DNA of 64,000 nucleotides from the NCBI RefSeq assembly GCF_001667505.1, contig NZ_LZHZ01000001.1, positions 93,476 through 157,475 on the forward strand, in the 5' to 3' direction. A program made the position numbers and the translations under genes. Shown here one piece after another: positions 19,666-30,085 of the stretch (within the stretch, counting starts at the first letter, position 1; every line of letters begins with the position of its first letter). This stretch comes from Mycobacterium sp. ACS1612 (lineage in GTDB: Bacteria > Actinomycetota > Actinomycetes > Mycobacteriales > Mycobacteriaceae). The notes under the pieces are model-generated. The model worked only from the letters and a program-made list of their open reading frames with translations, ran no database searches and was not told the DNA's origin.

Positions 19666-20508
19666 ATGACCGAACTCAAACCGGACCTGGGCCGCTACGG
19701 CGTCTGGACCTTCGGATCGCCGGGGCCGGAACAGGCCGCCGAGATCGAAAAACTCGGCTACGGCGCGCTGTGGGTCGGCGGTTCACCCAAGGGGGATCTG
19801 GCGTTCGTCGAGCCGATCCTGGATCAGACACAGACGCTGCAAGTGGCAACCGGCATCGTCAACATCTGGACAGCGGACGCCGGCGAGGTCGCCGAGTCGT
19901 ATCACCGCATCGAGAAGGCGTTTCCGGGTCGCTTCCTGCTGGGTGTCGGGGTCGGCCACCCCGAACACACCCAGGAGTACCGCAAGCCCTACGACGCGCT
20001 GGTGGAGTATCTCGACGTGCTGGACGCGAACAAGGTGCCGACCAGCCGCCGGGTGATCGCGGCGCTCGGCAAGAAGGTGCACGAGTTGGCCGCGAAGCGC
20101 AGCGCGGGCGCGCATCCCTACCTGACGACGCCGGAACACACCGCGCTGGCACGCGAATGGATTGGGCCGACAGTGTATTTGGCGCCCGAGCACAAGGTGG
20201 TGCTGACCACGGACGCGGAGCAAGCCCGGGCGATCGGACGCGAGACCGTCGACTTTTATCTGAATCTGAGCAACTACCTGAACAATTGGAAGCGGCTCGG
20301 CTTCACCGACGAGGACATCGCAAAGCCGGGTAGCGACAAGCTGATCGACGCGGTGGTCGCGCACGGCAGCGCCGACGACATCGCCAAGCGGCTGAACGAA
20401 CATTTGGAGGCCGGCGCGGATTCGGTGCTGATCCAGGTGCTCGGTGGACCGGACAAGCTGCTGCCGACACTGACGGAACTGGCGGGACCGCTCGGGCTGA
20501 AGGGCTGA
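19666..20508 (+). CDS. LLM-class F420-dependent oxidoreductase (copy 2)
   Basis: The 280-residue paralogue of the preceding gene aligns along its full length, for example LLGVGVGHPEHTQEYRKPYDALVEYLDVLD and AGAHPYLTTPEHTA against AGPHPYLTTPEHTA. I start it at ATG 19666 because AAGGGGA sits at optimal spacing for it but only two bases from the alternative ATG 19660. Divergence between the two copies suggests different substrates or subunits of one enzyme. It is convergent with the HspR-like regulator gene. Confidence 0.88.
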   Translation: MTELKPDLGRYGVWTFGSPGPEQAAEIEKLGYGALWVGGSPKGDLAFVEPILDQTQTLQVATGIVNIWTADAGEVAESYHRIEKAFPGRFLLGVGVGHPEHTQEYRKPYDALVEYLDVLDANKVPTSRRVIAALGKKVHELAAKRSAGAHPYLTTPEHTALAREWIGPTVYLAPEHKVVLTTDAEQARAIGRETVDFYLNLSNYLNNWKRLGFTDEDIAKPGSDKLIDAVVAHGSADDIAKRLNEHLEAGADSVLIQVLGGPDKLLPTLTELAGPLGLKG

Positions 20509-20531
20509 GCGTCGGCGGCGCTCTTCAGCCG

Positions 20532-20879
20532 CTAGGACTGTTCGGCTTGCAGCGAGGCGACTCGCGCCTCGAGTCTGGCGTTGACGGCCTCCAAGGCCGC
20601 GTTGCGTGCTTCCAAGTCGAGGATGCGCGCAACAGCGGCCAGGTTGACCCCGTCGTCGGTGAGTTCGGTGATCCGCTGCAGGGTGGCGAGGTCGTGATCG
20701 CTGTAGCGGCGCGTGCCGCCCTCGGTCCGTTGGGGGCTGAGGAGGCCGTGGCGCTCGTAGAGGCGAAGGGTCTGGGGGCCAAGACCGGACAATTCCGCGG
20801 TGACCGAGATGCCGTACACCGCCCGCAGCGATCCGCTATCCGGCCTCTCACGTCCGGTGCTCGCCGCGGTTTCAGCCAT
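20532..20879 (-). CDS. MerR/HspR-family transcriptional regulator
   Basis: The 115-residue regulator has a winged HTH with YGISVTAELSGLGPQTLRLYERHGLLSPQRTEGGTRRYSDHDL, very like HspR, and a coiled-coil tail (about 75-113) with heptad Ala/Leu/Glu spacing for dimerisation. HspR represses heat-shock genes in actinobacteria. Here it is divergent from an hsp20 gene with overlapping inverted repeats between them, so control of that gene and itself is likely. I start at ATG 20879 (MAETAAS); ATG 20900 is in frame but would sit inside the operator-proximal region. It is probably a paralogue of the main dnaK-linked HspR. Confidence 0.87.
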   Translation of the reverse strand: MAETAASTGRERPDSGSLRAVYGISVTAELSGLGPQTLRLYERHGLLSPQRTEGGTRRYSDHDLATLQRITELTDDGVNLAAVARILDLEARNAALEAVNARLEARVASLQAEQS

Positions 20880-20913
20880 GTGCGGTTTCTCCCTTGCCAA
20901 AATGCCTCTCCAG

Positions 20914-20946
20914 TGCTATCACAAATCTATAGCAGAAGACATAGAT
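20914..20946. promoter_or_regulatory. Overlapping inverted repeats between hspR-like and hsp20
   Basis: TGCTAT (20914-20919) pairs with ATAGCA (20929-20934) across nine bases. ATCTAT (20925-20930) pairs with ATAGAT (20941-20946) across ten. The two repeats interleave in the middle of the divergent promoter. They differ from the known HspR HAIR element (CTTGAGT-N7-ACTCAAG), so this HspR-like protein may have its own site. Regulatory role inferred. Confidence 0.5.
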
Positions 20947-20979
20947 CTGGCGCATCCGAGTTAGTGGGAGGTGGACAGA

Positions 20980-21399
20980 ATGTTGATGCGCACGGACCCA
21001 TTCCGCGAATTCGACCGTTGGACACGGCAAGTGCTGGGCACGGCAGCGCAACCGGCGGTGATGCCGATGGACGCCTGGCGCGAAGATGACCACTTCGTCG
21101 TCGAGTTCGACCTTCCAGGTGTTGAGCCCGACTCTCTCGACCTCGACGTGGAGCGTCACGTCCTGACAGTGCGTGCGCAGCGGTCGCCGCTCAATCCAGA
21201 CAGGGAAATGGCCGCCGCCGAACGGCCGCGCGGCGTGTTCAGTCGCCAGTTGTTCCTCGCCGAGAACCTCGACACCGATCGGATCGAGGCGAGCTATCAC
21301 GATGGCGTGCTGCGGTTGAGCATTCCGGTTGCCGACCACGCCAAGCCACGGCGCATTGAAGTCAACCGCAGTGACGAAAAGCGGCCGATCAGCGCATAG
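20980..21399 (+). CDS. Small heat-shock protein, Hsp20/alpha-crystallin family
   Basis: The 139-residue chaperone has a short N-terminus and the alpha-crystallin domain from about residue 35 to 130. That domain contains [33 protein letters not shown] and the late [12 protein letters not shown] motif. It should bind unfolding proteins in the cytoplasm without ATP. ATG 20980 is chosen because GGGAGG lies eight bases upstream; GTG 20971 overlaps that site. It is divergent from the HspR-like gene and followed by a mini-DnaJ gene, making a small stress-response module. Confidence 0.93.
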   Translation: MLMRTDPFREFDRWTRQVLGTAAQPAVMPMDAWREDDHFVVEFDLPGVEPDSLDLDVERHVLTVRAQRSPLNPDREMAAAERPRGVFSRQLFLAENLDTDRIEASYHDGVLRLSIPVADHAKPRRIEVNRSDEKRPISA

Positions 21400-21461
21400 T
21401 CGGCCGGCAGGACAGCGATGCGACGCATAGGAGGTGATGCACTGAGGAGCACCACAGATTC

Positions 21462-21478
21462 GCACAAAACCTTTGTGC
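21462..21478 (+). terminator. Hairpin downstream of hsp20
   Basis: GCACAAA-ACC-TTTGTGC forms a perfect 7-bp stem with a 3-base loop 63 bases after the hsp20 stop. It has no T-run, so it may be an RNA-stability element rather than an intrinsic terminator. The 240-base gap 21400-21639 holds no other clear feature. Confidence 0.4.
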
Positions 21479-21639
21479 TAGAAGACTTCCGAGCATAGCG
21501 AGGTCGTCGTCATCTGAAGAGACGGACGCGACCCAGCGATAGTGGCGCGGACCTTCTGGCACCTTGTTTGTCTGTCGGCGGACCCCGGCCTGTTTCACGA
21601 TTCGCCGGGGCCCGCCCCACAGCGCAGAAGAGTGAAAGC

Positions 21640-23512
<1,873 letters not shown>

Positions 23513-23573
23513 CCGCCGCCGCCGGACGAAAACCTGCCCTACACCGAGGGGCCTTGCACACAGCGAGATGCCG

Positions 23574-23593
23574 ATACTAGGATATCCTAGTAT
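23574..23593. promoter_or_regulatory. Perfect 20-bp palindrome upstream of mmsA-fadE9-mmsB
   Basis: ATACTAGGATATCCTAGTAT is identical to its reverse complement over all 20 bases and ends 28 bases before the mmsA start. Position, length and A/T ends suggest an operator for a dimeric (for example TetR or GntR type) regulator. No candidate regulator gene is adjacent. It also lies where the promoter should be. Confidence 0.65.
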
Positions 23594-23621
23594 TCAGCCA
23601 TTCGGGGCGAGGGACAAACTC

Positions 23622-25139
23622 ATGACCACACAGATTTCGCACTTCATCAATGGCAAGCGCACGGCGGGCCAGTCCACGCGCACCGCCGATGTGATGAACC
23701 CCAGCACCGGTGCGGTGCAGGCCAAGGTGCCGATGGCCTCGGCAGCCGATGTGGACGCCGCCGTCGCAGGCGCGGCCGAGGCGCAGAAGGAGTGGGCGGC
23801 GTGGAATCCGCAGCGCCGGGCCCGCGTACTGATGCGCTTCATCGACCTGGTCAACCAGAACGTCGACGAGTTGGCCGAAACGCTGTCGCTCGAGCACGGC
23901 AAGACGGTCGCCGACTCCAAGGGCGATATCCAGCGCGGCATCGAGGTCATCGAGTTCGCGACCGGCATCCCACACCTGAGCAAGGGTGAGTACACCGAGG
24001 GCGCGGGCCCCGGCATCGATGTGTACTCGATGCGTCAGCCGCTCGGTGTGGTCGCGGGCATCACGCCGTTCAACTTCCCGGCGATGATCCCGCTGTGGAA
24101 GGCGGGGCCTGCGCTGGCGTGCGGCAACGCATTTATCCTCAAGCCCAGCGAGCGTGACCCGTCGGTGCCGGTGCGGTTGGCGGAGTTGTTCCTCGAGGCA
24201 GGCCTCCCGCCGGGGGTCTTCCAGGTGGTGCACGGCGACAAGGAGGCCGTCGATGCGATCCTCGAGCATCCGGTGATCCAGGCCGTCGGCTTCGTCGGCA
24301 GCTCCGATATCGCGCAGTACATCTACTCCGGCGCGGCCGCCAACGGCAAGCGGGCGCAGTGCTTCGGCGGTGCGAAGAACCACATGATCGTGATGCCCGA
24401 CGCCGACATGGACAACGCGGTCGACGCGTTGATCGGCGCGGGCTATGGCAGCGCCGGCGAGCGTTGCATGGCGATCAGCGTTGCCGTTCCGGTGGGTGAG
24501 CAGACCGCAGACCGGTTGCGCGCCAGGCTGATCGAGCGGGTGAACGGACTGCGTGTCGGCCACAGCCTCGATCCGAAGGCCGACTACGGTCCACTGGTCA
24601 CCGAGGCCGCGCTGGCCCGAGTGAAGGACTACATCGCCCAGGGCATCGAGGCGGGCGCCGAGGCCGTCGTCGACGGGCGCGAACGCGCCAGCGACGACCT
24701 GCAATTCGGCGACGACAGCCTCGAGGGCGGCTACTTCATCGGCCCGACCCTGTTCGACCACGTCACCCCCGACATGTCGATCTACACCGACGAGATCTTC
24801 GGGCCGGTGCTGTGCATCGTGCGGGCCAACGACTACGAAGAGGCGCTGCGCCTGCCCACCGAGCACGAATACGGCAACGGTGTCGCAATTTTCACTCGCG
24901 ACGGTGACACCGCGCGTGACTTCGTATCCCGGGTCCAGGTCGGCATGGTCGGCGTGAACGTGCCCATTCCGGTGCCGGTGGCTTACCACACCTTCGGCGG
25001 TTGGAAGCGGTCCGGATTCGGCGACCTCAACCAGCATGGGCCGTCGTCGATCATGTTCTACACCAAGACCAAGACGGTGACGCAGCGCTGGCCGGCGGGC
25101 AGCCACGGCGCGGAGTTCGTCATCCCGACCATGAAGTAA
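23622..25139 (+). CDS. mmsA: Methylmalonate-semialdehyde dehydrogenase (CoA-acylating)
   Basis: MmsA oxidises methylmalonate semialdehyde to propionyl-CoA at the end of valine catabolism. The 505-residue aldehyde dehydrogenase begins TTQISHFINGKRTAGQSTR and has ITPFNFPAMIPLWK, KPSERDPSVP, the NAD motif VGFVGSSDIAQYIYS and the catalytic Cys in GSAGERCMAIS, all typical of MmsA. ATG 23622 is chosen over the open upstream frame because of this N-terminus and a GCGAGGG sequence upstream. fadE9 starts directly after its stop. Confidence 0.95.
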   Translation: MTTQISHFINGKRTAGQSTRTADVMNPSTGAVQAKVPMASAADVDAAVAGAAEAQKEWAAWNPQRRARVLMRFIDLVNQNVDELAETLSLEHGKTVADSKGDIQRGIEVIEFATGIPHLSKGEYTEGAGPGIDVYSMRQPLGVVAGITPFNFPAMIPLWKAGPALACGNAFILKPSERDPSVPVRLAELFLEAGLPPGVFQVVHGDKEAVDAILEHPVIQAVGFVGSSDIAQYIYSGAAANGKRAQCFGGAKNHMIVMPDADMDNAVDALIGAGYGSAGERCMAISVAVPVGEQTADRLRARLIERVNGLRVGHSLDPKADYGPLVTEAALARVKDYIAQGIEAGAEAVVDGRERASDDLQFGDDSLEGGYFIGPTLFDHVTPDMSIYTDEIFGPVLCIVRANDYEEALRLPTEHEYGNGVAIFTRDGDTARDFVSRVQVGMVGVNVPIPVPVAYHTFGGWKRSGFGDLNQHGPSSIMFYTKTKTVTQRWPAGSHGAEFVIPTMK

Positions 25140-26306
25140 ATGGACTACTTCGGGCTGGACGACGACGAACGCGTGATCGCCGAGACGGCGGCCGCGTTCG
25201 CCGAGAAGCGCCTCGCGCCATACGCATTGGAGTGGGACGAGAAACATCACTTCCCCACCGACGTATTGCGTGAGGCCGCCGAACTCGGCATGGCGGCCAT
25301 CTACTGCCGCGACGACGTCGGCGGCAGCGAGTTGCGCCGACTCGACGCGGTGCGCATCTTCGAGGAACTCGCGAAGGCCGATCCGACCATCGCGGCGTTC
25401 CTGTCGATTCACAACATGTGCGCCTGGATGGTCGACACGTTCGGCACCGATGCCCAGCGTAAATCCTGGGTGCCGCGGATGGCTTCGATGGAGGCGATCG
25501 CCTCCTACTGCCTGACCGAACCAGGCGCGGGCTCCGATGCCAGCGCGTTGCGCACCAAGGCGGTCCGCGAAGGCGGGGACTACGTCATCGACGGCGTCAA
25601 GCAGTTCATCTCCGGCGCAGGGACATCCGACGTCTACGTGGTGATGGCCCGCACCGGCGCTGATGGTCCGCGCGGCATCTCGGCGTTCGTCGTCGAAAAG
25701 GGCACGCCTGGGCTGAGTTTCGGCGCCGACGAGCAGAAGATGGGTTGGAACGCGCAGCCGACGGCGCAGGTCGTCTTCGAAGGTGTGCGGGTACCTGCGG
25801 ACGCAATGCTCGGTGGCGCCGAGGGCGAGGGCACCGGGTTCGGCATCGCGATGAACGGGCTCAACGGCGGGCGGATCAACATCGCCGCCTGTTCGCTCGG
25901 CGGTGCCCAGGCCGCGTATGACAAGGCGTCGAGCTATCTGGCGGACCGCCAGGCCTTCGGTGGCTCGCTGCTCGACGAACCCACCATCAGGTTCACCCTG
26001 GCCGACATGGCCACCGCGTTGCAGGCGTCGCGCACCTTGTTGTGGCGCGCGGCGACCGCATTGGACAACAACCACCCGGAGAAGGTCGAGTTGTGCGCGA
26101 TGGCCAAGCGCTACGTCACCGACTCCTGCTTCGACGTGGCCGACCAGGCGCTGCAGTTGCACGGCGGCTACGGCTATCTGCGTGAGTACGGATTGGAGAA
26201 GATCGTCCGCGATCTTCGTGTGCACCGAATCCTCGAGGGAACCAACGAAATCATGCGTGTGGTCATCGGTCGGGCCGCGGCGGCCCGGGCCCGCGCGTCC
26301 GCGTAA
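25140..26306 (+). CDS. fadE9: Isobutyryl-CoA (acyl-CoA) dehydrogenase
   Basis: This 388-residue FAD-dependent acyl-CoA dehydrogenase has YCLTEPGAGSDASAL (flavin-binding strand), the QAFGGSLLDEPTIRFTLADMATALQASRTLLWRAA helix and the C-terminal LHGGYGYLREYGLEKIVRDLRVHRILEGTNEIMR motif. With mmsA and mmsB on either side it most likely oxidises isobutyryl-CoA in valine breakdown. Its ATG immediately follows the mmsA TAA, so the two are probably translationally coupled. The order mmsA-fadE9-mmsB equals Rv0753c-Rv0751c. Confidence 0.94.
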   Translation: MDYFGLDDDERVIAETAAAFAEKRLAPYALEWDEKHHFPTDVLREAAELGMAAIYCRDDVGGSELRRLDAVRIFEELAKADPTIAAFLSIHNMCAWMVDTFGTDAQRKSWVPRMASMEAIASYCLTEPGAGSDASALRTKAVREGGDYVIDGVKQFISGAGTSDVYVVMARTGADGPRGISAFVVEKGTPGLSFGADEQKMGWNAQPTAQVVFEGVRVPADAMLGGAEGEGTGFGIAMNGLNGGRINIAACSLGGAQAAYDKASSYLADRQAFGGSLLDEPTIRFTLADMATALQASRTLLWRAATALDNNHPEKVELCAMAKRYVTDSCFDVADQALQLHGGYGYLREYGLEKIVRDLRVHRILEGTNEIMRVVIGRAAAARARASA

Positions 26307-26314
26307 GGAGAAGC

Positions 26315-27187
26315 ATGAACATCGCGTTCTTGGGGTTGGGCCACATGGGCGGCCCGATGGCGGCGAACCTCGTCGCGGCCGGGCACACCGTGCGTGCCTT
26401 CGATCCGGTGGCCGCGCTCAAGGATGCCGCCGCCGAGGCGGGCGCGCAGGTCTTCGACAGCGGCGCCGAGGCGGTAGCGGAGGCCGACGTGGTGATCACG
26501 TCGTTGCCCAATGGCGCCATCGTGAAGTCGGTGTACGCCGAGGTACTGTCTGCCGCCCGTGCGGGCGCGCTGTTCATCGACACCTCGACCATCTCCGTTG
26601 ACGACGCCCGTGACATTCACAAGCAGGCGACCGACCGCGGCCTGGCCCAACTCGACGCCCCGGTCTCCGGCGGCGTGAAGGGGGCGACGGCGGGAACGCT
26701 GGCGTTCATGGTCGGCGGTGAGGACGAGGCCGTGGAGCGCGCACGGCCCGTGCTGGAGCCGTTGGCGGGCAAGATCATTCACTGTGGGGCCTCGGGCACC
26801 GGCCAGGCCGCCAAGCTGTGCAACAACATGGTGTTAGCTGTGCAGCAGATCGTGGCGGGCGAGGCGTTCGTGCTGGCCGAGAAGTTGGGGCTGTCCGCGC
26901 AGTCGCTGTTCGACGTGATCACCGGCGCAACGGGCAACTGCTGGGCCATCCACACGAATTGCCCTGTGCCGGGGCCGGTTCCGACGTCGCCGGCGAACAA
27001 CGACTTCAAGCCCGGCTTCGCGACCGCGTTGATGAACAAGGACATCGGGTTGGCCATGGACGCGGTGAAGTCGACCGGTTCGTCGGCGCCGCTGGGCAGC
27101 CACGCCGCCGAGATCTACGCCAAGTTCGCCGCCGACCACGCAGACAAGGACTTCAGCGCCGTCATCGAAATGATCCGCGGAGGCTAG
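26315..27187 (+). CDS. mmsB: 3-hydroxyisobutyrate dehydrogenase
   Basis: MmsB oxidises 3-hydroxyisobutyrate to methylmalonate semialdehyde, the substrate of MmsA. The 290-residue beta-hydroxyacid dehydrogenase shows the NAD motif FLGLGHMGGPMAANL, the DAPVSGGVKGATAGTL substrate loop and the catalytic Lys in GTGQAAKLCNNM. It starts 8 bases after fadE9 with an AAGGAGAA ribosome binding site. The 3' end overlaps the convergent HNH gene by four bases. Confidence 0.95.
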   Translation: MNIAFLGLGHMGGPMAANLVAAGHTVRAFDPVAALKDAAAEAGAQVFDSGAEAVAEADVVITSLPNGAIVKSVYAEVLSAARAGALFIDTSTISVDDARDIHKQATDRGLAQLDAPVSGGVKGATAGTLAFMVGGEDEAVERARPVLEPLAGKIIHCGASGTGQAAKLCNNMVLAVQQIVAGEAFVLAEKLGLSAQSLFDVITGATGNCWAIHTNCPVPGPVPTSPANNDFKPGFATALMNKDIGLAMDAVKSTGSSAPLGSHAAEIYAKFAADHADKDFSAVIEMIRGG

Positions 27188-28623
27188 AACGGCGCGGACG
27201 CTTGGTTGCGCGCGCGTTCGGCCTTGACCCATGCGGCGTATTCGGCGGCTCGGGTGCGACGCCGTCTGGGCATCATCAGGCCGCGGTCACCGGTGTTCGG
27301 TACCACGATCGACGGTGGAGGCAGGTCGGCGGTCGTGATATCCCAAGTCTCGAAGAACAATCGGCTGCCCGGTTTGGTGATGTACTTCCTGCCGCTGGGC
27401 GAAATCCATATCACCGTGCCGTCAGGCAACTGAATGTCACGCCATCCGCCGAATGTCTTCATCAGATGGTTGGTTCGACACAGGCATTTGAGGTTCGACG
27501 CGTGGGTCGGCCCAATCGGATGAGGGATGGTGTGATCGATGTCGCAGCGATCCGCCGGTACGTCGCAGCCGGGTGCGCGGCAGTACAGATCTCGCATCCG
27601 GACGAATTCGGCCAACTCCGCCGACGGTCGATAGTGCGGTTCCGGTTCCTCGCTGGGCAAAAAGATCGGCCGGACCTTGGCGCCGTCGCGGATCAGCTGC
27701 GCCAGCACCGATGTGGGCACGACGCCCTCCCCGACGATCAGCGCCGGGGCCGACGCAGCTGTGCTTTCCTGCTTTTCGCCCTCGGCCACCGTTACGTCGT
27801 TAGCCGACGCGGTCGCCGCCTCCACCGTTGACTGTTCCGCCAAGACCCGGATCACGACGTTGGAGGAACTCGGTACGTCACGTGCCGGGCATGTCGGCGA
27901 ACCGCATTGGCACGCCAGACGTGAATTGCCGGTGACGATGGCGCCCGCTGCGTCCGAGCGGCGTTCTCCCATGGAGCGAGGATCGTTTTCACAGACTCCC
28001 TGAATCATCTGCGCGACACGGCGTTTGAGCACCGCCGCGTGCGGGGTCAACAGCCGGCCCCACACCGAGGTGGTTTCGGCCGGATCGTCGAGATCTCCGA
28101 CCACGAAGTCCCTGGTGCGCGTGGATGATTCCGAGCGGCGCACGGCGGCAGGATCGAATCGGAAGATCCACGCGTCGATTGCCTGATCGAGTCGTTCCTC
28201 CGAGAGCGGACCCCATTTGGTCGCTCCCTCCGCAACGGCGGCGTCGATGAGGGCCAACGCATCGGGGTCTTCCACCAGTTGGGTGCGCCACGTGATCGCC
28301 GAAACCACCCGTGAGCTGACCGCGCCCTGCACATACAGCGCCGCGACACGGGGAAGACGGTCACGCAGCGCGACCGCGATGCGCATCTGCGCCGACGCGC
28401 GGCGATGCCCGACCGTCATCGCCGCCGCCACCTCGGCGGCCGCTGACGCCCAGCCGTCGAACACCCATTTAGCACGCTCGTCGTCGTCATCGACTCGGCG
28501 ACGGGCGAGCTCGGCGATGGCGGCCAGCCGACGAGCCCCGGCGGCAGCTTCCGCACGCGCACCCTCCTCGATGGCGGCGACGACCGTCGCGTCATCCGCC
28601 GTCGAGAATTCCGAGTCGAACAT
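27184..28623 (-). CDS. DUF222/13E12 repeat-family HNH endonuclease-domain protein
   Basis: The 479-residue protein has an N-terminal helical DUF222 domain (about 10-300) and a C-terminal HNH module, CRAPGCDVPADRCDIDHTIPHPIGPTHASNLKCLCRTNH, with zinc cysteines and the DH catalytic pair. This is the 13E12 family, repeated many times in mycobacterial genomes; its role is not established. I start at ATG 28623 (MFDSEF), the common N-terminus of the family; ATG 28641 is possible. The upstream region holds two DnaA-box-like sequences. It overlaps the mmsB 3' end by four bases. Confidence 0.88.
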   Translation of the reverse strand: MFDSEFSTADDATVVAAIEEGARAEAAAGARRLAAIAELARRRVDDDDERAKWVFDGWASAAAEVAAAMTVGHRRASAQMRIAVALRDRLPRVAALYVQGAVSSRVVSAITWRTQLVEDPDALALIDAAVAEGATKWGPLSEERLDQAIDAWIFRFDPAAVRRSESSTRTRDFVVGDLDDPAETTSVWGRLLTPHAAVLKRRVAQMIQGVCENDPRSMGERRSDAAGAIVTGNSRLACQCGSPTCPARDVPSSSNVVIRVLAEQSTVEAATASANDVTVAEGEKQESTAASAPALIVGEGVVPTSVLAQLIRDGAKVRPIFLPSEEPEPHYRPSAELAEFVRMRDLYCRAPGCDVPADRCDIDHTIPHPIGPTHASNLKCLCRTNHLMKTFGGWRDIQLPDGTVIWISPSGRKYITKPGSRLFFETWDITTADLPPPSIVVPNTGDRGLMMPRRRRTRAAEYAAWVKAERARNQASAPF

Positions 28624-28662
28624 ACTTTTGATTATGCCCATCGCGACCGACGGGCGAGAAAG

Positions 28663-28689
28663 TTATCCACAGGCGCGGATTCATCCACA
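28663..28689. promoter_or_regulatory. Two DnaA-box-like sequences upstream of the 13E12 gene
   Basis: TTATCCACA at 28663-28671 equals the consensus DnaA box. TCATCCACA at 28681-28689 differs at one base and lies 18 bases on in the same orientation. They are 40-66 bases upstream of the HNH gene start. Binding of DnaA is inferred from sequence only. Confidence 0.5.
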
Positions 28690-28810
28690 GATTCGGTCCC
28701 GCAACACATTTGGACTTGACACGCCGACCGCTCTGGCGTCCTGGGGCGAGATCACCACACGCGCCGAACTCGGCGTGCGCTTGGGTCCGGACCCGCGCTG
28801 AGACGACAGT

Positions 28811-30037
28811 TCAGCGCTGCGGCCGTACCCCGAGCACGTCGCGAAACAGTGCCTGACGCAGGTCGAGTTCACGCGGATCACTGAACGGATACACGTTCAT
28901 CCGGTTCATCAGGTAGGCGAACCCGACTCCGGTGTCCGGGTCGGCGAACGCGAAAGACCCTCCCGCGCCGGGTGTTCCGAACGCGGTGCTCGACGACCCG
29001 AACGCCCACTCCGCGGTCGGCTTGTTGAAACCCAGCACATACGACGTGTCGGCCCCGCCCACGAAGTCACGGGCCCCGCCGGTAGGCATGACTGCGCGCC
29101 GCTTCAACGCGTCCACCACGCGGGGCGTCAGCCCCAACTCCGCACCACCGGTGGCAGCGGCACCGTACAGCTTGGCGAGCGACCGCGCGGTACCGGTGCC
29201 GTTGCCTGCCGGTATCTCGAGCGCACGTATCTCGTCGCTGTTGATGTCGACGTCCTCGTAGCCCTCGGCGAGCGCGATGGCCCGCTTACCCAAACCGAAC
29301 GGGTTCACCAAAGAGAACATTTGACGCGGCGACAGCTTCACCAGTTGCCGCAGCGCCGCGATTTTTCTCGGCGTAACCATGTCGGCCACCCGGTCGCGGC
29401 CGATGTCGGACGGCAACCCGATGTAGAAGTCCAACTCGTGAGGTTGCGCGATCTCCTGGTCGAAGAACTGCGCGATGGTGCGGCCCTGCGCATCGGTCTG
29501 GCGGATCAGTTCCGACGCATACCACCCGAATGTCAGCGCGTGGTAGCCGTGCCGCGTGCCGGGCGTCCACAGCGGGGCCTGTGCCGCGAGTTTCGCCGAC
29601 ATCGCCGCCGGGTTCGTGAGGTCGGCGAAGGTCAGCGGTGGATCGATGACGACGAGGCCGGCCTGATGAGATAGCAACTGCCGCACGGTGATTGCGCCCT
29701 TGCCCGCCTGGGCGAAGTCGGGCCAGTAGTCGGCGACCCTGGCGTCGTAGTCGATCAACCCACGCGATGCCGCCAACGCGACGGTCAGCGCGGAGACACC
29801 CTTGGTGGCCGAGAACACCGTGACCAGGGTGTCGCGCTCCCACGGCGCCCTCGTGGTCGCGACGCGGTAGCCGCCCCACAGGTCGACGACCTTGCGACCA
29901 TCGCGGTACACCGCGACCGCGGCACCGAACTCGCGACCGCTCTGCAGGTTGCGGCGGAACGCGTCGGCGACTTTCCCGTAGCCCTCGTCCGTGTCACCAC
30001 CGATGAGTCCGGGTGAGATCTTGATTTTGGCAGCCAT
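28811..30037 (-). CDS. Serine hydrolase of the class C beta-lactamase/esterase fold
   Basis: The 408-residue protein has the penicillin-binding/beta-lactamase fold with the nucleophile motif Ser76-Ala-Thr-Lys79 and a YHALTFGWYASE segment at the Tyr-motif position. Related mycobacterial proteins (LipE/LipL type) act as esterases rather than beta-lactamases. There is no signal peptide, so it should be cytoplasmic, which also argues against antibiotic resistance. It is minus strand, 48 bases downstream of the HAD gene, and could be co-transcribed with it. Confidence 0.85.
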   Translation of the reverse strand: MAAKIKISPGLIGGDTDEGYGKVADAFRRNLQSGREFGAAVAVYRDGRKVVDLWGGYRVATTRAPWERDTLVTVFSATKGVSALTVALAASRGLIDYDARVADYWPDFAQAGKGAITVRQLLSHQAGLVVIDPPLTFADLTNPAAMSAKLAAQAPLWTPGTRHGYHALTFGWYASELIRQTDAQGRTIAQFFDQEIAQPHELDFYIGLPSDIGRDRVADMVTPRKIAALRQLVKLSPRQMFSLVNPFGLGKRAIALAEGYEDVDINSDEIRALEIPAGNGTGTARSLAKLYGAAATGGAELGLTPRVVDALKRRAVMPTGGARDFVGGADTSYVLGFNKPTAEWAFGSSSTAFGTPGAGGSFAFADPDTGVGFAYLMNRMNVYPFSDPRELDLRQALFRDVLGVRPQR

Positions 30038-30085
30038 ATGAGCGCGAATAGTAATCGCGCCGGCTGTGCGCGCCCGTTTGCGAGG

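Noticed and set aside
21437..21445. Tiny upstream frame ATG-CAC-TGA behind AGGAGGTG
   Set aside because: The Shine-Dalgarno sequence is only about two bases from the ATG, and three codons are too short to support.
23577..26225. 882-codon open frame antisense to mmsA and fadE9
   Set aside because: It runs across two well-supported enzymes and has His/Asp/Arg-rich non-globular sequence; a shadow of codon-position bias.
27184..28623. 13E12/HNH gene as an insertion sequence
   Set aside because: No terminal inverted repeats or target-site duplications were seen; the family is chromosomal and dispersed.
28663..28689. A chromosomal replication origin
   Set aside because: Two DnaA-box-like sites alone, without dnaA/dnaN genes or an AT-rich region, do not make oriC.
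28811..30037. Beta-lactamase conferring resistance
   Set aside because: Has the SxxK fold but no signal peptide; resembles cytoplasmic LipE-type esterases.
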